From: Orobanche coerulescens
Lineage: Eukaryota > Streptophyta > Magnoliopsida > Lamiales > Orobanchaceae
Length of the DNA: 64,000 nucleotides
Direction: 5' to 3'
NCBI GenBank assembly: GCA_033398695.1
Contig: CM065815.1
Span: 144,939,001 to 145,003,000 of the forward strand
Position numbers and translations under genes: made by a program
The notes under the pieces: model-generated
What the model was told of the DNA's origin: nothing
Seen by the model: the letters and a program-made list of their open reading frames with translations, nothing else
Databases searched by the model: none
In this document: in pieces, positions 1 to 11,733 of the stretch
Layout of the letters: every line of letters begins with the position of its first letter
How positions within the stretch are numbered: position 1 is the stretch's first letter

Positions 1-828
1 CACCACGTCAAACCACAATGCACCGAAATGAAACAATATACGTCCACACGCAAATACCAAGTGCATCATCAACACCAAACATATCCATAGGATTCACATA
101 GCCACTTACAACCCACACAATTTACAAAACACACGTGTTTGAAAGTGAGCCTTTAACGAGGCTAGCCGAATCTTTTGAAAACACATTTCAAACAACAAAC
201 AAATACACCAAGACGATCACCAATTATCATATCCACAAAACAAGAATAGTATGGGCAAGGTACTTGCCTCGAAACCACGAGTACTACGAGGATAACACCA
301 CACGAATCATCAATCACCAAACGGGATTCAACACGGAAATCCTCGAGCACCTATAATCCTCCGAAAGGAACAATAAAACGTGATTACAACGAGAATCGAG
401 GCCAAAAACAACGGAAATCCCAACAACTATCGAAGGGAAACTCATTGGGACATTTAATCGAACACTCAATGTTCAATAACTCCCAAGAACACTCGAATCA
501 TTAATCGAGTTGAACAAACTCGAAATATGGATATACAACCCATAGAACACGATTAATAACATCATACTACACCAACCGATGTATCAAAATCGGACTAGAA
601 TCGAAATCAAGAACAAATTCTCCAAAAAGTCAACTTGAAGGAAAATCAAGAAATATACCTTGATTCGACGAAATACACGGATTGGATGATGATATGATCA
701 ACAAGAATCTTCCAAAATATCTTGGAATTGATTAGAATCGGCCAAGAACTCCATTTCCTGTCGCACCCGTCGCCAGCCGCCGAAAGAAGGAGAAAAATCG
801 AGTAAAAATGAAGTCTGGCCGAGCCCAG

Positions 829-842
829 GCTATATATAGCCG
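829..842 (-). promoter_or_regulatory. Palindromic TATA box of the LTR promoter
   Basis: GGCTATATATAGCC is a perfect 14-bp palindrome containing a TATA box. On the minus strand it lies just downstream of the palindrome array at 849-1106. This matches the place of the TATA box in the plus-strand LTR at 4632. It is the likely RNA start-site element of this LTR; promoter activity is inferred. Confidence 0.5.
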
Positions 843-848
843 ACAGGG

Positions 849-1106
849 TTACGGCCGTAACCGGAAGTGCCTTACGGCCGTAACTAGGACCTTACGGCCG
901 TACTCGGAAGGCCTTACGGCCGTAACCGGCATTTGTCAAAAATCAGTCCAGCAACTGTCGGGCACTTACGGCCGTAACTGGCACACATTACGGCCGTAAC
1001 CAGCCTTCGTCCGGAAGATGCCCAGCGCCCGTACGGCCGTACCCGATCACACTTACGGCCGTAACTGGCACACATTACAGTCGTAACCGGCACCTTACGG
1101 CCATAA
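849..1106. repeat. Array of about ten TTACGGCCGTAA palindromes in LTR U3
   Basis: The 12-bp perfect palindrome TTACGGCCGTAA, or a near match, recurs at about 849, 872, 892, 913, 966, 988, 1031, 1053, 1075 and 1095. Spacing is irregular at roughly 20-50 bp, so this is not a simple tandem satellite. The array sits immediately upstream of the LTR TATA box on the minus strand. Comparable arrays with other cores occur in the related LTRs. Confidence 0.85.
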
Positions 1107-1643
1107 CTCGGTCAGGCCAGGCCCTGCTCCGGCCGTGACTCAGTTGTGGCCACTCCGACGGCCCGGACGACCCTGAAACCCGAACCTGAGTAAAAATTGG
1201 AGATACGGTTACGAAGTACTCGCAAAGACGAATCCAAGCGCTAAGATAACACACGATTCCGACCACCCGAAGTATCGGAATTCGACAACGGAAGTAATTA
1301 CCCCAAAATTTGGGAAATTACAAAAATGGCCCAAAACACCCGGAAATCACGATACGTGATCGAAACACCGAATCAAAGCTCAAAACATGAATAATAACAT
1401 AAAATGAACTTACGAGAAACTCGAAACAATAGCTTCGGACGAGATTCGCAAGAATCGAGCTCAAGTGCGGAAAAGTCGCCAAAAGACACGGAACTCAACA
1501 AAACAACACCGAAACGAACTCGGATGACAAAAAGTGCAGAATTAATCATTCTCGAAATGACGAAACGGTCACGAGTGAGTCGTCAAAACGGACTTCCGCC
1601 GAAAAAAAGAAAATTACCGAAATTCGAAATTGCGGATATTACA

Positions 1644-3933
1644 GATTATGTGTTAATTGACGGAATCCTCTTATGGATTTTGATTTCGTGATATGTGGTT
1701 ATTTGACTCTCATATTTCGTTCATATGAGGAGTAGTGTCGCTGGATTGTGCATGTTGGACTGTATTTCTTTTATCCGCTGCGTGAGTTCTTTTGTAATGG
1801 CTTTCGGTATTTTACCGACTGAATTTTATTTCAAAAACCGATTCCCTTAACCGAGTTTTTGGCATTATGGCCTTGATCGTTTTGGCGAAATTCTTATGAC
1901 GGTATTTAGTATTTTGTAAATGGCTTTTGTAAGTTTTTGAAATATTACCGTCATCGGCCTTTTTGGCATTTTTGTAAATGGTTTTATCCTGGTGGGTTCC
2001 GGCGCGAGACCCACGGCGCTATAATGTTCCGTGTAATTACCTGAAATTTTTGGGCATTCTAGCCCATTGAATTATCTTTGAAAACCTTGAGTATCTTAGA
2101 AAATAAATTTTGAGATGTACTTTTAAAATGAATTATTTTCTCGTGGTACATCCAAGGTGCCACAATATGTTTCAAAATTCTTCTACCTCGAGGACCAAAA
2201 TGTTTTGAGATATTTTCAATGTTTTATAAACACTTTTACTTAGACCCAAGGGTCGAATATTCTGAAAGTTTTTCACTAAGAGAAAGTGTCCTCATTTTTA
2301 TCAAATGCGAAATGGTTCTCCAAAGTCTCGATAACGATGTTTCACATTTGTACTTTTTTTTTGTAAGGTGATACTCAAGATCAACCGGTGTTTCCAAAAT
2401 TATTTTCAAAAGGAGGTTTTCGTTTTTAAAAGCTATCCATTCCCGTTTGAGGGCTGGGTATGTATGTATGATGTTCGCGTTGTCGTTATGATGTTTGCTC
2501 CCGAGTATGATCGAATTGGTGGCATGAACGTCGAGGCGTTGCCACGCATTTGTTGCACTAGCCCTTTGTGAGAGGTGTGAACTGGTGTTTACTGTTTATC
2601 ACCTCGTGGTGATTTGCGTGTTCTCGCACGAGTGTGACTTGTTAAAGCTTGGATTTTTGTGCGTTTGTGCACATGGGTGATTGTTTCATGATGTTTGTGA
2701 TTGTGTGCTGGCTATCGTTCGGGCCGTTGTAATCGTCGAATGATGCCGTTGTTGTTGTGATTTTTGTATGCGTTGATATGTTATGTTGAGTTGGCATCTC
2801 CGGTATGTTGTCTTGCGGTGTTATGTTCCATTGTATCTAGCATCTGTATTTTCGGTATGCCGAGCCGAGGCATTTCAACCGTGATGTGCCGGGGGGAATG
2901 TACGTGCAATTTGTCCTTCCTCGCTTGTGACGCGTTTCAAGTGCGGACTCGAGGGACATCATGTTCAGTTTTGTGAGTTGATTACCGAGCCTTCCGACAC
3001 ACGGACTTGAGCATTGATATCTGGACCGGCTCTGAGGAGTCCCTGAGGGGCGTGGTCTATCGGTTGTATGTTATGTTATTTCCTTACCTTGTTATTTCGA
3101 ACTTCAGAAATTAAGTTCTTTTATTCGAAGTGGATCGGATTTTGAACTTCCGTATTTTCGACTCTGTCGACTCGTTTATGTTCGTTAACATCTTCTGAGC
3201 TTGTCCTGTCCCTTGATTTTGTTGATCGAACAAGTGTGGTATTGTTTCGGAATAACTCGTTTGTCGATGTGACTTTTCAATTGCTATTCCCTTTCCTGTG
3301 GATCTTATGTGAATGCACATCTTGTTGTTTTCACCGGATCATATGTTGTCTCGAGTCGAGATGTGAACCTCGGATTTGTTGTTTGAACCTTATTGTTCTT
3401 CGTGATTCGAACATGATTGTTCGATTTTTGTTGCCTCGATCGTTGTGGTTCGATCGTTGGTTGTTCAGTTTTTGTTGATCCCGATTCGTGATTGTTGAGC
3501 GTTCAAACTCCTTCCTAATTTCCTCAGGTTCGGGAAATTAGTCTCGTTTTCGATCTTCCAACCCTTGTGTGGTGGAATTCCGTATTTGTTCAGCGATTGA
3601 CTCGCATTTTGATTGATGTACTGTTGGGTTGGTCAATCGTGTTGATTTTCGTTCGTTGTGTTTTGTGATTGTTCGGATAATCGACTTGATTGTATTATCT
3701 GTTTAATGACGCTTGTCACTCGTTGGTTTTATTATGTCTCTGCGTGTGATGTTGTGATAGCCGTCGCGGAGAGTGTTTTCACGCCGCATATGTCTTCGAG
3801 TGGCTTGTAATGTTTCGCCGTTAGGCACGAGTTTTCGGTTCTTGTGTATCTCATTGAGTTTTTCCTGGCAGGATATTACTTCTCCCTACTTGTTTTAAGT
3901 TTCGGGACGAAACTTCTTTTAAGGAGGGTAGTA
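1644..3933 (+). mobile_element. Noncoding internal remnant of Gypsy element with polypurine tract
   Basis: I find no coding region in these 2.3 kb. The last 150 bases match, in reverse complement, the segment next to the 3' LTR of the minus element at 13140-13300, so at least the right end is the 3' internal region of a Gypsy element. It ends in a purine-rich run (about 3918-3931, AAGGAGGGTAG core) directly before the LTR start at 3934. This is the expected plus-strand primer site. The left part, up to 1644, is AT-rich and unassigned; gag and pol are missing or were lost where the minus-strand LTR abuts. Confidence 0.5.
3918..3931 (+). promoter_or_regulatory. Polypurine tract of plus-strand Gypsy element
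   Basis: The purine run TTTTAAGGAGGGTAG lies just before the LTR start TGTAATACCC. In LTR retrotransposons this is where plus-strand DNA synthesis is primed. The same tract appears in reverse complement at 13140-13156 beside the other family member. Confidence 0.7.
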
Positions 3934-4502
3934 TGTAATACCCGCAATTTCGATTTCCCGTAATTTTATTTTTTGGCGGAAGTTCGTTTTGACGACTCGC
4001 TCGTGATCGTTTCGTCATTCCGAGAGTATTTAATTCTGTACTTTTTATCATCCGAGTTCGTTTCGGTATCGTTTTGTTGAGTTCCGTGTTCTTAAGCGGT
4101 TTTTCCGCACTTGAGTTCGATTCTTGCGAATCTCGTCTGAAACTGTTGTTTCGAGTTTCTCGTAAGTTCATTTAATGTTATTACTCATGTTGCGAGCTTT
4201 GGCTTGGTGTTTCGATCGTGTATCGAGTATTTCGGATGTTTTGGGCCATTTTCGTAATTTTCCAAAGTTTGGGGTAATTACTTTCCGTTGTCGAATTTCG
4301 AGCCTTCGGGTGGTTGGAATCATGTGTTCTCTTAGTGCTCGGATTTGTCTTTGCGAGTACTTCGTAACCGTATCTTCGATTCATATTCAGGTTTGGGTTT
4401 CGGGGTCGTCCGGGTCGTCGGAGTTGGCCACGGCCGAGTCATGGCCGGGCATGTTGGGGCCAGGCCAGCCCTGGCCGAGTTACGGCCGGAAGGACCCGGC
4501 AG

Positions 4503-4613
4503 TTACGTACGTAAGGCCCGACCGGTTACGCACGTAACGCTGCCGGCATTCCTGGGCAGTGAGTTCGGCCATGGCCGGTTACGGCGGTAAGCCATGGCCG
4601 ATTACGTACGTAA
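4503..4613. repeat. TTACGTACGTAA palindromes in LTR U3
   Basis: Palindromes TTACGTACGTAA at 4503 and 4602, with near copies at 4526 (TTACGCACGTAA) and 4579 (TTACGGCGGTAA), sit 20-130 bp upstream of the LTR TATA box. They hold the same position as the TTACGGCCGTAA array in the LTR at 1-1643, but most copies have a different two-base core. Confidence 0.7.
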
Positions 4614-4631
4614 GGCGGCCGGCAGGCTGCC

Positions 4632-4638
4632 TATATAA
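4632..4638 (+). promoter_or_regulatory. LTR TATA box
   Basis: CCTATATAAGGCCC lies about 700 bp into the LTR, directly after the palindrome cluster. This is a typical plant TATA box context. The transcription start is inferred to lie about 30 bp downstream. Confidence 0.6.
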
Positions 4639-5601
4639 GGCCCAGCAGACGGGTTTTTCACCCATTTTCTCATTCTTTTCCTTCTCTTCCGCGGCTGGAG
4701 GTGTGGTTATCATGGAGCGATGTTGTTGTACAATCAATCCATGAAGTCCTGGAGTTCATATCATCAATCATCCATCCTATAACATCCCTTGATCGAGCGA
4801 ATCAGGTCAGATTTTCTAGAAATCTAGTTTTGGGGAATTTGGGTGTTTTGGTTGTTTTCTTCCGTTTAATCCGATTTAACTTAGGATTGTGATGGATTGA
4901 TGATTAGTTAGATGTATTATAGCATTTCCCTTATTATTCCATGGTTGGATCGTATCAATTCGTCGTTTTGGTCGAGTTCTTGATCGACGCCTTGAAGGTG
5001 TCCGGTAGAATGTCTTAGAGGGGTTTTCGGACGTTATACGATTATTCTTCCTCGTATGATCGTTGATTTATTGATTATATGATGTTAGGGTCGAGTTTTT
5101 TGTGAAGAAACCGTGTTGAACCCTTCCGTTCGTCGTCGTCTTCCTTTTCGATGGCATAGGGCGTTTCGAAGCTTCCCGGTTGAACCGCATCCGTTGGAGT
5201 ACATGCGTGCCGATTTCGAGGCAAGTACCTTGTTCATACGCTTCTCATTTTGTGGATATGATGATCGGTGGTCGTCTTGGTGTGTTTGTTTGGTTATTTG
5301 AAATGAATTTCCAAGAGATTCGTTTTGGCCTCGTTAAGGGCTCTATTTTAAAATGTGTGTGTGTTTTGTGAACGGTGTGTTTTGGGGAATTGATTATGAT
5401 TTGATTGTTTTGAACGTTGAGGGCTTTGGTGATACCCCTGTTGTTTAAAGTTATGGAATCATGTATTCCGCGTTAATCGTATTGTGTTGTGATGAGTTTG
5501 ATAATGGTGCCGAGTAAGTGGCCATCTCTAGTAAGTATTATTGATGAGCTTACATTCTTAGCATATTAGTATTGCATGAGTAACGTGTGTGTGTGTATGC
5601 T

Positions 5602-5735
5602 CACTACGGGTTAGATCCGACGGGTTCTCGGTAGGGGTCCATGGAGGTGTGGATCGACGAGCTTTGCTTTTAACCACTACGGGTTAGATCCGACGGGGTC
5701 TCGGTAGGGGTCCACGGAGGTGTGGATCGACGGTT
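5602..5735. repeat. Two-copy 73-bp tandem repeat in LTR
   Basis: A unit beginning CACTACGGGTTAGATCCGAC and containing GGTAGGGGTCCA and GTGTGGATCGACG occurs at 5602 and 5675. The related LTRs have tandem repeats in the same half (8427-8569 and 11478-11733). Confidence 0.8.
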
Positions 5736-6702
5736 AATTGTAGTGCATTTTACAACTGTGTTTTGAGATTGACGTTTCCGGAAACGAGCATTTTTGAACG
5801 GCTTTCATGATTGCATGCATTGACTAAGTGTGTAAGAGGTAAGTTGTTCATTGGCCTACTTTGCTAGGATGGCACTAGAGTATTTTGTCGTATGTGTTTT
5901 AGTCGTTGAATTGTGGGGTTTTGATGTTGGAAAACGAACCTTGCTATCGTTCTCGTGTACTGTGATTTGATGAAATTTGGGACTAAAATCCCAACGGTTT
6001 TGTAAAGGTCATTTTTCGGAAAATAAACCTTCGGGGTGGTGACCCCTTTCGTATTTCGAATTTTGGAAAGAGAAGGATTCGGTAATCTTAAATTGTTTTC
6101 TATTAAAACTCTCGATGGCATTTTAAACTATTTTATAAATTGTTTCCATTGATTTGTGATCTTTCGGTTTTGGAATGTTTTTCCCAAACTCTTACCTCGG
6201 GAAGTACTTTTCGTTTCGTTTGGATCTTTGAGGATTCTTGGTTATTGTTATTCGTGGAATGTGAATTGTATGACTCATATTTTGCACTTTGTTCTTGCAC
6301 TAGCAAAACAGTGGAGTTTTGCTAACCCCCGAGTATTCGGGGGTGGATGTCTGTATTGCATTCAGGTTTCAGGGAGCGTGGCACAGGGTCGGCATGAAGG
6401 ATGATGAAAGATGATCGATACTAATCACATGTGGAACCGTACGTTGTGTATTGGTTCAGTTGTACTTTATTTTCCACTGCAGTAATTTTTCCCGTTGTAC
6501 GGGAGTTGTTGTATTTTGACCCCTGCGTGGGCGTGAATTGTAATTGAGTTGTATGTTTTTATTGAAAGACCAAGTCAGTCTACTGAGTTCTTGTAGCCTT
6601 AAAGGCATCGTCGAGTTGTTCTTTTGTTGTTACCAGCCTGGTAGATCCTTGAGGAAAGGTTCTACGGCGTGTAATATCCCTGAGCGGATTGTGGGTGTTA
6701 CA

Positions 6703-7035
6703 GTTTGTTATGTTTGGTTTATATTGTACTGTGCATATAGAATACACAAGTTAAAAAAATAGGTTTTGGGATTTTACAGAGATTATTTTTTTTATTAAAG
6801 GGGAATTTAGCGACCACAATTGCAGAAATCGTCAGCTAATTTTTGTATTAAATGTAATTCAGCCGACGACCTGTCTGGTTTAGCCGATAATAGGTCGGTG
6901 TTCAGCTAAGATAGGCCGAATTTAGCTTCAGCCTGACCGGACTGAGTTAGCGAACAACGGGGCCGTCATCGGCTAAGACCGCTCAGATTAGGCCGACAAT
7001 TGGGTCGTCGTTGTCTAAGACCGGCCTGTTTAGCC
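6703..7035. mobile_element. CACTA-like subterminal fragment between LTRs
   Basis: The first 90 bases (GTGCATATAGAATA, then AAAAAAATAGGTTTTGGGATT) match 50090-50165 downstream of the CACTA terminus at 49024. The rest is dense in short repeats such as GCCGACGACC, TCGGCTAAGACCG and GTCGTCGGCT-like units. Subterminal arrays of this kind are typical of CACTA (En/Spm) elements and resemble 49040-49160. A plus-strand LTR ends at 6702 and a minus-strand LTR begins at 7036, so two Gypsy copies inserted into, or next to, a CACTA element. No terminal CACTA is present. Confidence 0.55.
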
Positions 7036-8426
7036 TGTAACACCTCCAAAACCATATGGGAATATTACACGCCGTAGGCCCCTTTTCACGAGGGTCTACC
7101 AGGCTAAACCTTACAAAACGACCAAAAGTTTGCCCGGCCAGGGTCAAACAATAAAATAATATAGACCGTTAAGGTCACTTACACGTGAATACACAGACCG
7201 ATGAGGTCACACAATTCAATCAGCAGATCTGACTAAAACAACATTACCCACACAGGGGTCGAAACACAATACAGCGGAAGACTGAAATCAACTCTGACAA
7301 CACAACGAAAATCAAAACAACTCTCAACTCTTGATTAGTATCGCAGCTCGTCATCCTCATGTGCCAATCCTGTGTTGCTCCTGAACTGCATGTACTGTAA
7401 CACCCCGGATCCATTTGGGTATATTACTGACCTTTGTGGGCCCCGAGATGGAACTCACAAGGCTGAAGGAAATTTTCGCAAACATTTACAAATGCCCAAG
7501 AGGCTAACGATGGTATTATCTATTTAAAACATTCGAAGACTTTATAAAACTCGTTTATCAAAACCGTCGTAAAATCTCATTTGAAGCCATAAGGCCCGAA
7601 ATGCCAAAACTCAACAGTTTGAAAACATACGTTAAGCTATCGCTTACACGTACCGACAGAATAGATTTAGAAAATGATTGTCAAAGGAACCTAAGTTACC
7701 AGATACTAAAAGGCCATTTAAAAATACTCACGCAGCGGATAAAGACAAACAATTAAAATACTCTACCAGCGGAATGCAACTACTGATCAGAAGCTCAATA
7801 CACAAATACATGTCCTAGCCAGTATCCTCCGGGAAGCTCATCTCTTCACGACCGCTATAAGCTTGATAATCCAAGAACCTAAAAAGAAAGCCCACGACGG
7901 GGTCAGCCATAATATCCAACAATGATAACCATCACATCACGTCAATAATTACATATCAATGGAAATACTAAGTAAGAATACAACCAATGTAATCTTACCG
8001 TCGTAACTTTACGAAAATCCACGATTCGTACCCTTAACAACACATTAAGATAATACCTAAATATTTGTACGGTATCTCAACAATACCCAAGGTTCTCAAA
8101 ACCTTATCATAACTCGCGATACGGAACTTATACCAACTCTGGACAATTCAATCCATCGGATAACGTCAACAATTCCAATACGATAATCGATTGTACATCA
8201 AAGACAAGTACCAAGGAAATACGGAGCATACCTCAAGATACGAAATACCATTACCATCACGTCAGTGTAATCCGAGATCAGATCAACACAACATACGGAC
8301 ATGGTCCTAACACAAGACCTACAAATGCATACTCATATGACAACGTCAATATGATCACAACAATAACGACAATGTATACTTATGGAAAACCCATAATATA
8401 CATATGCACAACAACAATACATGGCA

Positions 8427-8569
8427 ATCCGATGATCCAGCGTTCACTGCCTAGATCCCTCGATGATCCCGTCAGACCAACCCGAGGTGGAAAACCCATC
8501 CGATGATCCAGCGCATGCTAGCATAGATCCCCTGATGATCCCGTCGGACCAACACGAGGTGGACATATG
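8427..8569. repeat. Two-copy 71-bp tandem repeat in solo LTR
   Basis: The unit begins ATCCGATGATCCAGCG and includes GATGATCCCGTC and ACCAAC(C/A)CGAGGTGG. Copies start at 8427 and 8498. The place within the LTR is similar to that of the tandem repeats at 5602 and 11478. Confidence 0.75.
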
Positions 8570-9334
8570 ACAACAATGCACAACTGCACAAAACAACAGT
8601 ACACAATACACGACAACAACAATGCACAAATGCATGCAACAACGATACACGAATGTATCACGGCATGATCGACACAAATGATAAAAATGATTAGAGTACT
8701 TGCCCCGAGTCCTTCGAGAACGATCTCAATGTCTAAACCATCACGAACCATTATCATCAATACTCGACGGTCCAAAGTATCACGGATTGCAGATAATTCA
8801 TATCTTCGTCTTTATCACAATATATATCCTCGATATACAAGTATACCAATAACAAAAGTAAATCATATACATTATGATTTAGATTCCCAAAACTCGAATA
8901 CGATTTATAATCCCAAATCTCCTGTGATTACGATTATAAACATTGCTATAGGAATTATGAACGAATGAAACTAAAACCATTCATTAAATATTATAAACTG
9001 AGCAAGTAATAACTTACCTCGATACCGATACAACGACGAGGAAGCTGTTACCAAATCCATTGCCGTCATCTACAAGTTCCTCGGTCCTGATAAATGCAAT
9101 TCACGAACATCCTTGAACTCAACCGTAACACATGGTTATAATCACCGATCAATATTCTCAACCTATTACAGTAATTTGATAAACAACAAGTTCGATAACA
9201 ATCAACAATCGATAAAATCAATTCACAAACCCAACGGCTCAACAATATCTCGGTTAACCACAAGTCTGATCAAACCAACTTAAACGATCACGAATTCATA
9301 ATCACAACACAAAAATACTGCACTGTCTACCTAC

Positions 9335-9419
9335 TTAGCGCACGTTAAACGCATAACTTAGCGTGCGCTAAGTTGCTCCCGTTAGCGTGCGCTAGCCAAT
9401 AAGCTTAGCGTGTGCTAAT
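9335..9419. repeat. TTAGCGTGCGCTAA palindromes, small cluster
   Basis: Four full or partial copies lie at about 9335, 9358, 9381 and 9404. The copy at 9358-9371 is the full TTAGCGTGCGCTAA. The cluster lies about 900 bp from the main array, on the transcribed side of the predicted TATA box. Confidence 0.75.
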
Positions 9420-10264
9420 GCTGTACAGTGGCATGCGTTCCAAGCATCGACTAACACCTTGCGACTACGAATCCGAATGAAAAGGAAATCATACTCCAAG
9501 ATTAACAATAACTTTTCCAAATTCAATCTCATCATCATGATCCACATCTTATCACGAACATACAAAACTAAAATCATAGTGTTGGTTTTAATCATATTAT
9601 CCATATTTATAATCAAAACCATTATATATCCTTATATCATCTTAACATCAAAATCCGAAATGAAAGGAGACATAAATCTCCATATCTCTTAAAGATAAAC
9701 AACACCATAACTATCACAAGGATCATATCAATGTCTCTATATCAATAACAACATCAACAATCAAACCAACTCGATAACAAGGGTCATATCATACTCAAGC
9801 TGGAATTAAACCTCATATCATGATTTAACTCATCTAAATCGACCACTGAAATTATCATGATTCAGAAATCCATGATTCAACCTCATCAAATTAAACGAAT
9901 CACCATTAACATGAAGAATCTTACATAACATCTGAAAACCCTTATCATAATCCCATTAGGTCTCATAAAAATCACCACATGATTATCCAACATGTTCTCT
10001 CACTAGTAATCGTCCTTAAAAACGAACTACTATCAAAGGGATATGAAAATTACCTGGATTAGATGAACCAAGAAGAAGAACACTTGAACTTCATTCCAAG
10101 AACCATGAATAACTTGATGAACAAGGCTTTAATCCATGCTCTCTATCTTAATATTGATAAAGATCATCATCTCGGAGTGTTTCTGGACCTCAAGTACCTC
10201 CCAGAACTCTCTCTATCGAGTGAAAGGAAAGAAATGGACGAAATGCTTCATAACACCCATCTGT

Positions 10265-10285
10265 CCCTTTTTATAAAGTATATTA
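10265..10285 (-). promoter_or_regulatory. Predicted TATA box of solo LTR
   Basis: On the minus strand TATACTTTATAAAAAGGGAC directly follows the palindrome array at 10287-10830. This repeats the array-then-TATA arrangement seen in the LTRs at 829 and 4632. Function is inferred from position and sequence. Confidence 0.4.
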
Positions 10286-10286
10286 C

Positions 10287-10830
10287 TAGCGTGTGCTAAA
10301 CCTTATGTTTAGTGTGCGCTACGGCCTTAGCGTGCGCTAACTGACTTTGTTAGCATGCGCTATCGCAGTCTAGAGGCGACAGTCTGGCTTCGTACATGTG
10401 CTTACGTACGTAACGCCCATGCATTAGCGTATGTAACTTACACTCTCTAGCATACGCAAGTCCTTGCGTTTAGCGTGCGCTAATATCAGTTGACTCGTTT
10501 GTCTGTATGCTCTGAAGACTGGTCCACACGCCGAAAGTGCTGACGAGGATAAGATTCCTTTTTGTCCGATATATCATTAGCACGCGCTAACCTTTAGGGT
10601 TTAGCGTGCGCTAGTACTACATTACAAACGTCCGTTGACTTATCAGAACGTGCGCCGAAAGTGGCCTGGTCCACATGCAGATTCCTTCTAATCTGCCTGC
10701 ACTAGCGCGTGCTATTATTTTACTTTTAGCGTGCGCTACACCTGCACTAGCGCGTGCTATTATTTTACTTTTAGCGTGCGCTACACCTGCACGTTAGCGT
10801 GCGCTATGAATGAGTATTAGCGTGCGCTAA
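10287..10830. repeat. Main array of TTAGCGTGCGCTAA palindromes in solo LTR U3
   Basis: About fourteen copies of TTAGCGTGCGCTAA or variants (TAGCGCGTGCTA, TTAGCATGCGCTA, TTAGCACGCGCTAA) are spaced irregularly. A 45-bp segment with two palindromes is duplicated exactly at 10696-10740 and 10741-10785. One copy at 10402-10413 is TTACGTACGTAA, the type found in the plus-strand LTR at 4503. The array lies immediately upstream of the predicted TATA box. Confidence 0.85.
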
Positions 10831-11477
10831 TAAGGCTATGTTTAGCCATTATCATCTACTCTTCTCCAACGTCTCGACATGCAGAATACGAACATACGGC
10901 ATACGGAATACATATACTCAACACATTATATCCTCAAATGCAATTGTCGACCAAATACGACAATTATACCAATACTGACATCTCAGTCTTTAATTTAGTT
11001 TATCCATACTGTACAGATTCCACGCTGTAAAATATAACTCGGATAAAATAATATTAAACAACAGTAGTAGAAATTCCGGATATTACAGTACCTGGACGCA
11101 AAACAGACATCCACCCCCCGATTACTCAGGGGTTAGTAAAATTCTACTGTTTTACTGGTGCAAGTATAATACGATACGAAATGCAACAAGTAAATAGCAA
11201 CCACGAATTTACCACGGAAATCAACTATCAAAATGTTCCCGAGAAGTTTTAGAATTTCGAACTCAAGCAAGCAATAATTGAAAAGGAACTCATTAGCTCG
11301 AGGATTTTTAAAGTAGAAATGCTTTTGGACCTCAAGTCCCGATTTACCAAACATTTTCGAAAACATTAGGGCCTCAGCCCGATTCTTATTTCAAAACACA
11401 CTAGTTAAGATATCATTATGAGTCCGTGACCCATGTTATAAAACGTTATCCAAACAATCACTGTCACATGATCACTG

Positions 11478-11733
11478 TTCGTACACATCATGTACCGAAC
11501 TCCAGAGGCCTCGACGGACCCTACCTGGACAACATACATCATTCGTACACATCATGTACCAAACTCCAGAGGCCTCGACGGACCCTACCTGGAAAACACA
11601 TCTTATTCGTACACATCATGTACCGAACTCCAGAGGCCTCGACGGACCCTACCTGGACAACATACATCGTTCGTACACATCATGTACCGAACTACAGAGG
11701 CCTCGTCAGACCTTACCTGGAACACACACATCA
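11478..11733. repeat. Four-copy 64-bp minisatellite in LTR
   Basis: Units start at 11478, 11542, 11606 and 11670, each beginning TTCGTACACATCATGTACC and containing CAGAGGCCTCG and CTACCTGG. Unit length is constant at 64 bp with few changes, which points to recent unequal exchange or replication slippage. The overlapping open frames here arise because the unit has no stop in some frames; they are not genes. Confidence 0.9.

Larger units (their letters stand above)
1..1643 (-). mobile_element. Gypsy LTR, minus strand, cut by window start
   Basis: This is the 5' part of a long Ty3/Gypsy LTR read on the minus strand. Its outer edge is the TATTACA ending at 1643, the reverse complement of the TGTAATA start seen in the plus-strand LTR at 3934. 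Bases 1381-1640 match the reverse complement of about 3940-4200 closely. The rest is cut off by the window edge, so its internal region and partner LTR cannot be seen. The small open frames here are not coding. Family assignment to Gypsy rests on relatives at 3934 and 13139, which adjoin a polypurine tract and a gag region. Confidence 0.75.
3934..6702 (+). mobile_element. Gypsy 3' LTR, plus strand (2769 bp)
   Basis: A complete LTR starting TGTAATACCC after a polypurine tract and ending GGGTGTTACA. The left half is the inverted partner of bases 1-1643. The right half is the inverted partner of the minus LTR at 7036-7395 and 11088-11400, including a shared CCCGAGTATTCGGGGG stem near 6325. The U3 has short palindromes and a TATA box at 4632; a two-copy tandem repeat lies at 5602-5735. 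No 5' LTR is visible in this window, so the element is 5'-truncated or its other LTR was lost. Confidence 0.85.
7396..11087 (-). mobile_element. Solo Gypsy LTR nested in another LTR (3692 bp)
   Basis: A second LTR, TGTAACACCCC at 7396 to TATTACA at 11087, sits inside the older LTR. GTAC occurs on both sides (7392-7395 and 11088-11091), a probable short target duplication. No internal region or second LTR is present, so it is a solo LTR, presumably left by LTR-LTR recombination. It belongs to the same broad LTR family but is longer. It carries two clusters of TTAGCGTGCGCTAA palindromes and a two-copy repeat at 8427-8569. The short open frames in it show no coding signature. Confidence 0.8.

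Noticed and set aside
8444..8968. Cys/Val-rich and other small open frames in the solo LTR
   Set aside because: No homology signal, opposite-strand overlaps, and position inside an LTR.
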